Below, in pieces: positions 56,751 to 64,000 of a stretch of 64,000 bases of DNA (position 1 is the stretch's first letter; every line of letters begins with the position of its first letter). Source of the stretch: CAWJMD01 sp963843835 (lineage in GTDB: Bacteria > Actinomycetota > Actinomycetes > Actinomycetales > CAWJMD01); contig CAWJMD010000001.1 of NCBI GenBank assembly GCA_963843835.1, positions 1,196,920-1,260,919 of the forward strand, given 5' to 3'. The notes beneath the pieces were generated by a model, which saw nothing but the letters and a program-made list of their open reading frames with translations, made no database searches and had not been told where the DNA came from. The position numbers and the translations under genes were made by a program.

Positions 56751-57269
56751 TCAGGACTCCCCGGTGCGACCGTCGAGCAGCTCGCGGACGACGTCCAGGT
56801 GGCCCAGGTGCCGGGCGTACTCCTGGACGAGGTGCAGCAGGCAACGCTCCAGCGTGGCCGGCGGCGCGCCGTCCCACCGCTCCCCCGGTGCGCCGCTCTC
56901 GTCGAGGCCGTGCCGGCGCGCGATCGCCGCCGTGACCTCGCCCCGGCGGGCTAGGGCGGCGACAAGCTCCGCGGGATCCTCGTCCGGGCCGACGTGCCAC
57001 CGGTCGTCCTGTCGGTCGCCCCAGGGCTCTTGGACCGGTGAGCCCTCGAAGCCCCACTCGAGCCAGCGCAGCTCGACGTAGGTCAGGTGCTTGACCAGCT
57101 CCAGCGGCGACCAGCCGGAGGGCAGGCGGCTGTCGCGCAGCTGCTCTGCGGACAGCCCGTCGACCTTGGCGATGACCACTGAGCGGAAGTAGTCGAGATA
57201 GCCGACCAGCACCTCGGTGCGCGACGGCACCGGGCTGGTCGGCTCCGGGAAGGGGATGCTCACGGTCAC
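56751..57269 (-). CDS. DinB/DUF664 family protein
   Basis: An intact 172-residue four-helix-bundle protein of the DinB superfamily. Putative metal-ligand His residues lie in LELVKHLTYVELRWLEWGFE and in CLLHLVQEYARHLGHLDVVR. DUF664 proteins in actinobacteria include mycothiol-dependent transferases and hydrolases. It starts at one of two in-frame GTG codons (57269 or 57263). It lies four bases after the MoeA-PBP gene on the same strand and may be carried on the same transcript. Confidence 0.85.
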   Translation of the reverse strand: MTVSIPFPEPTSPVPSRTEVLVGYLDYFRSVVIAKVDGLSAEQLRDSRLPSGWSPLELVKHLTYVELRWLEWGFEGSPVQEPWGDRQDDRWHVGPDEDPAELVAALARRGEVTAAIARRHGLDESGAPGERWDGAPPATLERCLLHLVQEYARHLGHLDVVRELLDGRTGES

Positions 57270-57273
57270 CTTC

Positions 57274-59196
57274 CTACCGGATCCGGCGGCCGGTCTCCCT
57301 GGTCGAGTAGCCGCCCAGGGCGTCGACCGAGGCCAGGAAGGCGGGCTGCGCCAGCAGGTGCAGCAACGGTCCGAGGATCCCCTGGTCCAGGATCTCCGGA
57401 GTGGTCACCAGGTCGTAGGGCTCCTCAGCGACGGGCACGAAGTCGAGGCCGAAGGCACGGGCAGCGGCCAGGATGCCCAGCCCGGCATCGGCCCGGCCGG
57501 ACGCCACCGCGGCCGCGACGGCGAGATGGGTGCTCTCCTCGCGCTGGTACCCGTCCAGCGCTGCCGGGTCCACGGCTCGGCGCGCAAGCTCGTGATCGAG
57601 CAGCACCCGGGTCCCGGCTCCCCGCTGCCGGTTGACGTAGCGCACGCCCGGACCGGCCAGGTCCTCCACCGAGGACAGGCCGAGCGGGTTGCCGGGGGCC
57701 ACCAGCAGGCCCTGCTGCCGGTGCACCAGCCGGATCACGGCACCGGTGCCGACGCCCAGCACCCGGTCGAGGTAGGGCAGCGTGTACTCGCCGGAGCTCG
57801 GGTCCAGCAGGTGCGAGCCGGCGAGGTGGCAGAGACCGTCGCGCAGGGCGACCAGACCGCCGAGGGAGCCGACGTTCGAGGACGCCAGGGTCAGCCGCGG
57901 GTCCCGCTCGCGCAGCCCGGACGCGGCCAGGTCGAGGACCAGGTCGTGCGAGCCGATGGCCACGACCGTTCGGGCGACCTCGTCCAGGCCGCGCAGCAGC
58001 TCGACCTCGACGACGTCGCCGGCGTGGTGGCCCTCCAGCCCGGCCGGCACCACCAGCAGCCCGTCGGCCCGGACCAGGGAGGTGAGCACGCCGGCGCCGC
58101 GCGGCAGCGGGGTGGCCACCACCTGCCCGGCCACCCGGCCGAGGCGGACCCGCACCCAGTCGTCGGCGCCGCCCGGCGATGCCAGCTTGCGGGCCAGCCG
58201 GGCCGTGGTGGTGGGCCGCCGGGCGAGCGCAACGCCTTCCAGCTCGGCCAGCAGCGGGGCCGCGAAGATGTCGAAGGTCAGGGCTGCCGACACCGGGTAG
58301 CCGGGCGCCCCCAGGACCGGGGTGCGGTCGACCACCCCCAGCACCACCGGGTGCCCGGGACGGACCGCCACCCCGTGCACAGCCAGCCGGCCAGCCTCGG
58401 CCACGACCTGCGCCGTCCAGTCGTCGCGACCGGCGCTGGAGCCGGCCAGCACGATCACCAGGTCGCTCGTTGCGGCGGCCGCGCGGACCGCCCGGGTGAT
58501 CAGCTCGGGTCGGTCCGGCACGATCGCGGTGACCGTGACCTCGGTGCCGAGCTGCCGCGCCTGACCGGCGAGCATCAGCGAGTTGGTGTCCGGGATCTCG
58601 CCCCGCCCGACCGGCGTCCCGACCGGCCGGATCTCGTCGCCGGTGGGTATCACCGTCACCCGGGGTGCCCGGCGCACCTCCACCGCCGTGACCCCCGCCG
58701 CCGCAGCCGCAGCGAGGTCGAACGGGCGCAGCCGGTGCCCCGCCGGCAGCAGCAGCTCGGTCGCCGCCACGTCCTCACCGATCGACCGGACATGGGTCCA
58801 GGGCGCGATCGCCGACCGGAGCTCGGCCTTCGCGTCGGCACCGGCGCCGGTGTGGTGCACGTCCTCGCGCATCACCACGGCGTCGGTGCCCGGCGGCATC
58901 GGGTCCCCCGTGTCCACGACCTCGAACGCATCCGCGGCAAGCAGCAACGGCGTGCTCTCGCTCGCGCCATAGGTGTCGGATGCGCGCACCGCGATGCCGT
59001 CCATCGCGGCCGCGTCGTAGTCCGGCGAGGAACGCAGTGCCCACACCGGTGCCGCGGTGACCCGGCCGAGTGCGTCAGCCACGTCGACCGTGACGGCCTC
59101 GACGCGCAGCGGGCAGCCGGTTTCCTCGCGCGAACGAACCCAGGCCGCAGCGGCCTCGGCTGCGGGCACGTCGTGGACGAACGGGTTGCCTGTCAT
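57274..59196 (-). CDS. MoeA fused to a periplasmic-binding-protein-like domain
   Basis: An intact 640-residue protein. Residues 1-410 are MoeA, the metal insertase of molybdopterin: PDYDAAAMDGIAVRASDTYG, VTVIPTGDEIRPVGTPVGRG and EIPDTNSLMLAGQARQLG, then GSSAGRDDWT and LGAPGYPVSAALTF. Residues about 430-635 form a PBP_like domain (VVAIGSHDLVLDLAASGLRE, LTLASSNVGSLGGLVALRDG, HRQQGLLVAPGNPLGLSSVE, RYVNRQRGAGTRVLLDHELA), as in the LysR/ModA-like tails of some archaeal and bacterial MoeA proteins. It overlaps the second MoeA by four bases (ATGA). The tail may sense tungstate or molybdate. Confidence 0.88.
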   Translation of the reverse strand: MTGNPFVHDVPAAEAAAAWVRSREETGCPLRVEAVTVDVADALGRVTAAPVWALRSSPDYDAAAMDGIAVRASDTYGASESTPLLLAADAFEVVDTGDPMPPGTDAVVMREDVHHTGAGADAKAELRSAIAPWTHVRSIGEDVAATELLLPAGHRLRPFDLAAAAAAGVTAVEVRRAPRVTVIPTGDEIRPVGTPVGRGEIPDTNSLMLAGQARQLGTEVTVTAIVPDRPELITRAVRAAAATSDLVIVLAGSSAGRDDWTAQVVAEAGRLAVHGVAVRPGHPVVLGVVDRTPVLGAPGYPVSAALTFDIFAAPLLAELEGVALARRPTTTARLARKLASPGGADDWVRVRLGRVAGQVVATPLPRGAGVLTSLVRADGLLVVPAGLEGHHAGDVVEVELLRGLDEVARTVVAIGSHDLVLDLAASGLRERDPRLTLASSNVGSLGGLVALRDGLCHLAGSHLLDPSSGEYTLPYLDRVLGVGTGAVIRLVHRQQGLLVAPGNPLGLSSVEDLAGPGVRYVNRQRGAGTRVLLDHELARRAVDPAALDGYQREESTHLAVAAAVASGRADAGLGILAAARAFGLDFVPVAEEPYDLVTTPEILDQGILGPLLHLLAQPAFLASVDALGGYSTRETGRRIR

Positions 59197-60446
59197 CGGT
59201 AGAGGGTGACGTCGACGACCGAGCCGGCCGGCAAGCCTGTCGCGTCGTCCGGCACGACGACGTAGCCGTCGGCAGCGGTCAGCACCGACAGCAGCGCGGA
59301 GGCGCCGAACAGCGGTTCCGCCACCGGGCGGTCGGCCGTGCCGGTGACGGTCACCTGCACCACGTCCAGCCGGCCGGCCTGCGACGGGACCTGCCGCTCG
59401 AGGACGGCGCGAACCCGCGGTTCCGGCGGGGGCACGGTGGTGCCGCCGACCCGTCGTACCAGCGGGACGCCGACCAGCCGGAACACCACCAAGGCAGACA
59501 TAGGGTTGCCGGGCAGCCCCACCACCGGTACGCCATCGCAGTCGGCGAGCAGGGTGGGCTTCCCGGGTCGCACCGCCAGGCCGTGGCAGAGGATGCCCGG
59601 CGCACCGAGCCGGGCAACCACGCCGGCGGTCTCGTCCCGAGCCCCCACCGAGGAGCCGGCCGACACGACCACCACGTCGCAGCGGGCCAACGCTTCCCGC
59701 AGGACCGATTCCAGGGTCAACGCGTCATCGGCCACTACACCGAGCTGCACCGGCCGGCCGCCGGCGTCGACGACCTGGCCGGCCAGTGCCGAGGCGGTGG
59801 CGTCGCGCACCTCGCCGGGCCTCAGCACTGCCGTGTCCGGCGGCACCACCTCGTCGCCGGTGGAGAGGATCCCGACTCGTGGCTTTCGGTGCACCGCTAC
59901 CTCGACGACGCCTGAGGCGGCCAGCATCCCGAGGTCCTGGGGCCGCAGCGGCCGGCCCGCGGGGGCGATCTCCGCGCCGGCCGTGACATCCTCGTCGGCC
60001 CGTACGGTGCCGTCGCCGGGCGCCACCGGCCGCACCACCTCGACCGACCCCGGCATCGTCTCCTGGGTGTGCTCGACCATCACCACGGCGTCCGCGCCGT
60101 CGGGCAGCACGCCTCCGGTGGGCACCGCTACGGCGCTGCCGGCCCGGACGACGACCTCGGCCGGCCGGCCCATCGCCACCGCGCCGGTGACGTCGAGGTA
60201 GGCGGGCAGCCCCTCGGAGGCGCCGAAGGTGTCCGCCGCCTGCACCGCGAAGCCGTCGACCGTGGCTCGCGCGAACCCGGGCAGCGCCGCGGCTGCGCGG
60301 ACCGGCGCGGCCGGTGTCCGGCCGAGCGCGGCGGCCAGCAGGACGGTCTCGACCGGTGTGCGGCGCGGTTCGGCGAGCAGCCGCAGGGCCGCGTCCACGG
60401 TGATCGTGGTGAAGAACTCCCGGCCGCGCCGGACAGGTGCGGTCAT
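59193..60446 (-). CDS. moeA: Molybdopterin molybdotransferase MoeA (second copy)
   Basis: An intact 417-residue MoeA. Motifs are PGFARATVDGFAVQAADTFG, ADAVVMVEHTQE, RVGILSTGDEVVPPDTAVLR and GEVRDATASALAGQVVDAGG, where DATA replaces the usual DTNS, then SAGSSVGARDETAGVVA and VGLPGNPMSALVVFRLVGVP. It catalyses metal insertion into adenylated molybdopterin. Both ends overlap neighbours by four bases (ATGA at 59193 and 60443), linking it tightly to the oxidoreductase gene and the MoeA-PBP gene. Two dissimilar MoeA copies beside a tungsten-type enzyme suggest metal specialisation. Confidence 0.93.
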   Translation of the reverse strand: MTAPVRRGREFFTTITVDAALRLLAEPRRTPVETVLLAAALGRTPAAPVRAAAALPGFARATVDGFAVQAADTFGASEGLPAYLDVTGAVAMGRPAEVVVRAGSAVAVPTGGVLPDGADAVVMVEHTQETMPGSVEVVRPVAPGDGTVRADEDVTAGAEIAPAGRPLRPQDLGMLAASGVVEVAVHRKPRVGILSTGDEVVPPDTAVLRPGEVRDATASALAGQVVDAGGRPVQLGVVADDALTLESVLREALARCDVVVVSAGSSVGARDETAGVVARLGAPGILCHGLAVRPGKPTLLADCDGVPVVGLPGNPMSALVVFRLVGVPLVRRVGGTTVPPPEPRVRAVLERQVPSQAGRLDVVQVTVTGTADRPVAEPLFGASALLSVLTAADGYVVVPDDATGLPAGSVVDVTLYR

Positions 60447-62271
60447 CGGTCTCCCGCCGGTACGCCGGTGCGCGGCCGGCCCCGCGCGTCCAGGCCGCGG
60501 GCCGCCCAGTAGCCGTCGACCATGGCACGCAGCCGCTCGGGCGTCAGCCGGGCAGTGCGGCCAGAGCCCATCTGCAGGGTCTCCGAGAGCAGCCGGGGCG
60601 GTAGCCAGTCGTCCTCGGGTCGCCACCCCTCCCGCAGGTTGAAGGCGCGTTTGGCCAGCACGATCCGTCGGGCCGTGGCGCGCAGCTCGTCGGCGTCGAC
60701 GTCCCACCCGGTGACCAGCGCCAGCAGCTGCGCCCACTCGCCCCACGGCTCCCCCGTCGGGTTGTCCTGGCTGGGCGCGGTGAAGACTCCGCGCAGGAAC
60801 TTGCACAGGATCAGCGAGTCCATCACGGCCGCCCGGTCCTCGGTCTCGATCGCGGCAGCCACGTGCGCGACTCCGCCGTCCAGCCGGTCCAGGTCGCCGG
60901 CGAGGTCGGCCTCGTAGGCCCCGGACCGGTTGTGGTCGGCGCCCGCGCGCGTTGACGGCGAGGCCGAGCGCCATCGCGTGCAGGGTCCGCGGCTCGTAGC
61001 CGGGCAGCTCCAGGCCCTTGACGTGCGGGGCGAAGTCGGCGGAGCCGCGGCCGACCTGCTCCGCCGCGCGCCGCGTGCCCTGCGCGAGCAGCGCGTCCGA
61101 GCCCGGTGCCCGTGCCGATCTCGTCGAGCGCCCGCAGCAGCGCGGCGCCGTCGCCGAACCGCAGCCAGGGGGCGTCGATCAGGCCGCGCTCGGCGCACTC
61201 CATCGCCCAGGCGATCGTGCCGCCGGCCGAGATGGTGTCGATGCCCAGCTCGTCGCACCGGGCGCTGGCGGCCAGGACGTCGTCGGGGTCGGACACCCCG
61301 CACATCGGGCCGAGGGCGAAGACGTTCTCGTACTCCACGCGCATCTGGCTGCCGCCGCGGCCGCGATAGATGTGCTCGCAGCCGATGCGTGCACGATGCG
61401 CAGCTGTTGCGGGCGACGCTGCGCAGCCCGGCGAGCTCCTCGGCCGCGAGGGCGGGCGCCCCCTCGAAGGTCGCGGCCTGGAAGTTGCGGGTGGGCAGCG
61501 TCGACAAGCGCGTTGAACGCCAGCAGGTTGGCCAGCGTGCCGAGCTCGCGGTACTTCGCGGTCGCCGCGCCCGAACGACCGGGCCCGCAGGTCCTTGGCG
61601 GCGGCGAGCACCGCCGGCCGGGTCGGCCGGGGCGACCTTCGCGGCTGGCGCGGACGGCGACGGCCTTGACGTTCTTGGCGCCAGCACCGCGCCGAGCCCG
61701 CCGCGCCCGGCGTGCCGGCCGTCGTGCGACAGGGTCGCGAAGCGGACGCCGCGCTCCCCGGCCGGGCCCGATCGCGGCGACCCGCCAGGCCGGGCCGAAC
61801 CGCTCGCGCAGCCGAGGCCTCGGTGTCGGCGGCGGACGCCCGCCGTCTCCCGGTCGGCCGGCTCGAGCCGGACGTCGTCGCCGTCGACGAGCAGCACGCT
61901 CGGCCGGGCGCGCGCGCCGGTGACGACGATCGCGTCGTGCCCGGTGAGCTTGCCGGCGATGGCGAAGTGGCTGGAGGCGAGGGCGTCGGTGAGCAGCCCG
62001 GTCAGCGGTGACTTGGCGACCACCGCGAACTTGGCGCTGGTCGTCAGCGGCGTGCCGACCAGCGGCGAGAAGACGAAGGCGAGCGGCGCCGTCGGGCGCC
62101 AGCGGGTCGACGCCGGGCGGCGCCAGGTCGGTGAGCAGCCGGACGCCGAGCCCGGCGCCGCCGATGTGGTCGCGCAGCACCCGCTCGGGGAGCTCCACCA
62201 GCCGGGTGCTGCCGTCGGTGACGTCGACGACCAGGGCCCGGCCGAAGTAGCCGCCGGGCGCCGTGCGTCAG
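60443..62271 (-). CDS. Aldehyde:ferredoxin oxidoreductase, tungsten pterin type (frameshifted)
   Basis: A roughly 605-residue AOR-family enzyme oxidising aldehydes with a bis-pterin tungsten site and one 4Fe-4S cluster. The joined frames read GGYFGRALVVDVTDGSTRLV, HIGGAGLGVRLL, VFSPLVGTPLTTSAKFAVVA, KSPLTGLLTDALASSHFAIA, then the cluster motif SCASCTIGCEHIY, EYENVFALGPMCGVSDPDDV, DELGIDTISAGGTIAWAMEC and LILCKFLRG (fourth Cys), ending GYWAARGLDARGRP. At least ten one-base shifts occur. If one extra C at 62271 is removed the start becomes ATG overlapping the upstream stop (ATGA), as elsewhere in this operon. No ferredoxin gene is adjacent. Confidence 0.88.
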
Positions 62272-63129
62272 TCCGCCGGCGTCCGCGGAGAGGAACGCGA
62301 CGGTGTCGCCCGGCAGCAGCGGCAGGTCGGCGTCCCGGCTGGTCTGGTCGCCGTTGACCGCAGCGAGCACGTGCCGGTCCAAGGTCGAGGTCGACCGCTC
62401 GGGCGGCGGCGCCGACCGTGCCGGCGCGCACGCTGCGGGCCCGCGACCGGCGCGCGTCGCCGAGGACGCCGAAGCACTCGACGGTGACCTCGGGCGCCGG
62501 CCGGGCCCGGGCGGTCGCGTAGTCGTCCGGCTCGTTGATGTTGACGACCGACTCCAGCGTCGGGGTCGGCGGCCGCAGCGCCGGGTCGGCGAGCAGCGCG
62601 GCGTCGTCGAGCCGGAGCACGTGCGGCACTCCTCGAAGACGAACGCCGGCCGCAGCCGGTCGGCGGCGACCAGGTCGGCGACCTGCGGCGCCAGCGGGTG
62701 CGGTAGGCCGCGGCGAGCGGCTGCGGGATAGCCGCGCGCCACGCGGGAGCACCACGTCAGGCGTCGCCGTCCGGCGCAGCGAACGGCCGCAGCACCCGGC
62801 GGACGAACGCCGGGTGCAGGAACGGCAGGTCGGTGGAGCAGACGAAGGCCGACGTCGGCCCGCGTCCGCGAGCGCGGCCAGCCCGACGGCGATGCCCTGC
62901 AGCGGCCCGCGGCCCTCGCGCGGGTCGTCGACGACCTCGACGTCCGGCAGGCAGCGGCGGCAGCTGCTGGCCCGGGGCGCGGACCACGACGACCGGCCCC
63001 AGGCCGGCCCGCCGCGAGCACGCCGCAGGTGCGGCGCAGCAGCGTCGAGCCGTGCCACTCCAGAGACGCCTTCGGCGCCCCCATCCGGGACGACCGGCCG
63101 CCGGCGAGCACCACCCCGGCCGCTCTCAC
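62268..63129 (-). CDS. MobA-like nucleotidyltransferase fused to a MoaD ubiquitin-like domain
   Basis: The joined frames give about 285 residues. Residues 1-190 are MobA-like: AAGVVLAGGRSSRMGAPKAS (nucleotide loop), REGRGPLQGIAVGLAALADA, VCSTDLPFLHPAFVRRVLRP and a late VVNINEPDDYATA. With no start codon or stop between, the frame continues into VTVECFGVLGD, then HVLAAVNGDQTSRDADLPLL and PGDTVAFLSADAGG, a MoaD beta-grasp domain ending in Gly-Gly just before the stop. MoaD carries the dithiolene sulfur. Shifts occur near 63000, 62975, 62865, 62725, 62625 and 62385. It is first in the AOR operon. Confidence 0.75.
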
Positions 63130-63136
63130 GGAGGCG

Positions 63137-63142
63137 ATGGTA
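63137..63142 (-). promoter_or_regulatory. -10 box for a leaderless mobA-moaD/AOR operon transcript
   Basis: On the minus strand TACCAT lies seven bases before the GTG at 63129, with no Shine-Dalgarno sequence. Confidence 0.4.
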
Positions 63143-63173
63143 CGTCGGCAGCGACCCGGCGGTCGGAACCGCT

Positions 63174-63179
63174 AGCCTG
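63174..63179 (+). promoter_or_regulatory. -10 box for leaderless nhaA
   Basis: TAGCCT lies six bases before the presumed start near 63186, mirroring the divergent operon promoter 32 bases away. Confidence 0.35.
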
Positions 63180-63185
63180 GGCGCC

Positions 63186-64000
63186 CTGTCCTCCACACCA
63201 GCGCCGCGCGCCCGACCTGTTCAGCCCCGGGGTCGGGGTCCGAGGCGCGCCGGATCGCCGACATCCTGCGGCGGGAGACGATCGGCGGCGCTGCTGCTGG
63301 TCGGCCGGCCGTGGTCGCGCTGGTGTGGGCGAACTCGCCGTGGCGCGACGTCGTACACCGACGCTGCGGCGACGCCGACGTCGGCCCGGCCGCGCTGCAC
63401 CTCGACCTGAGCCTCGGCACGTGGGCCGCGGACGGGTTGCTCGCCATCTTCTTCTTCGTCGCCGGGCTGGAGCTCAAGCGCGAGTTCGTCGCCGGTGACC
63501 TGCGCGATCCGCGCCGGGCCGCGCTGCCGGTCGCCGCCGCTGTCGGCGGGATGATCGTCCCGGCCCTGCTCTACATCGCGGTCAACCTCGGCAACGGCGA
63601 CGGTGCGCTGCGCGGCTGGGCCGTCCCGACCGCGACCGACATCGCGTTCGCGCTCGCCGTCCTCGCCGTCATCGGCCGCGGCCTCCCGTCGGCGCTGCGG
63701 ACGTTCCTGCTGACCCTCGCCGTGGTCGACGACCTGCTCGCCATCACGATCATCGCGGTCTTCTACACCGATCGCTCGACGGGCCGCTGCTCTGCTCGCC
63801 CTGCTGCCCGCTCGCGGCTGTTCACGCTGCTGGTCCAGCGCCGCGTGCGGTCGTGGTGGCTGCTGCTTCCGCTGGCCGCGCTCGACCTGGGTACTGGTCC
63901 ATGCCTCGGGCGTGCACGCGACCGTCGCCGGGGTGCTGCTGGGGTTCGCGGTGCCGGTCGTGCGTCGTGGCAGGGCCGGTGGTCCCACAGCCGGTCCTGG
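63186..64000 (+). CDS. nhaA: Na+/H+ antiporter NhaA (partial, frameshifted)
   Basis: The N-terminal two-thirds of a sodium/proton antiporter, running off the window. Joined frames read RRIADILRRETIGGALLLVG, ALVWANSPWRD, then DLSLGTWAADGLLAIFFFVA and GLELKREFVAGDLRDPRRAA, a clear NhaA signature. PTATDIAFALAVLAVIGRGL carries the conserved Asp, and LAVVDDLLAITIIAVFYT holds the Asp-Asp ion-binding pair. Shifts lie near 63240, 63298, 63355, 63778 and 63890. The start codon is unclear because the bases at 63186 read CTG; a GTG with a base error is likely. It is divergent from the AOR operon. Confidence 0.9.

Overview
The window comes from a very GC-rich actinobacterium. The markers are RbpA, a WYL/tat/HelY-type gene order, the lnt-ppm1-fxsA-rbpA run, ECF sigma factors with anti-sigma partners, FtsR and a GarA-like FHA protein, the DUF881/Sbp cluster, a DUF5999 protein and a DinB/DUF664 protein. 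I cannot place the genus; the content fits a soil or sediment member of the Frankiales/Propionibacteriales type. No rRNA, tRNA, CRISPR array, IS element or phage gene was recognised.

Layout: 0-5 kb holds tatA, tatC, a diacylglycerol-kinase-like gene and the HelY helicase. 5-9.4 kb holds a PNPOx-like protein, a 5'-3' exonuclease, an M24 peptidase, an acyl-CoA dehydrogenase and an Lrp/AsnC regulator. 9.5-10.6 kb holds a secreted CAP protein and a cyclic-nucleotide-binding protein. 10.5-23.2 kb is a lysine aminomutase degradation locus (kamA | kdd, amidohydrolase ... kamD, kamE, kal). It is split by about 5.4 kb carrying a secreted protein, an ECF sigma factor and membrane partner, an acyltransferase and a large FG-GAP plus toroid-like exoprotein. 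23.7-28 kb is the lipoprotein/mannolipid group (lnt, ppm1, fxsA), rbpA with a SigR-type promoter, and a glycerophosphodiesterase. 28.1-34.7 kb holds a LuxR regulator, a small secreted four-Cys protein, two esterases, an ATP-grasp ligase and a GCS2-type ligase. 34.8-39.6 kb is sbcD-sbcC plus a coupled HAD phosphatase. 39.7-41 kb is an ECF sigma factor with a zinc anti-sigma factor. 41-44.6 kb is PAP2 and a type III PKS / methyltransferase / flavoprotein operon resembling srsABC. 45-51.4 kb holds gcvP behind a glycine riboswitch, merR, a bifunctional nuclease, ftsR, an FHA protein and gcvH. 51.4-57.3 kb holds DUF881-Sbp-DUF881, a ManC/phosphomannomutase fusion, a CDP-alcohol phosphotransferase and a DinB protein. 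57.3-63.1 kb is a tightly overlapped minus-strand operon: MobA-MoaD fusion, tungsten-type aldehyde:ferredoxin oxidoreductase, MoeA, and MoeA fused to a periplasmic-binding-like domain. nhaA runs off the right end.

Sequence quality matters. In several blocks (about 1-9.4, 12.1-14.8, 20.3-26.7, 27.2-28.0, 33.2-48.0 and 60.4-64 kb) conserved genes are broken every 100-300 bases by single-base frameshifts, mostly extra G or C. Genes in the intervening blocks are intact. I read this as consensus error, so broken genes are given as one CDS spanning the reconstructed protein. Amino-acid descriptions there come from splicing frames.

The most interesting candidates are the MobA-MoaD/AOR/double-MoeA operon, the esterase/ATP-grasp/GCS2 neighbourhood, and the split lysine locus with a hairpin over the kamD ribosome-binding site. 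A promoter layout in which a -10 box sits 6-8 bases before the start codon (leaderless mRNA) recurs in about ten genes.
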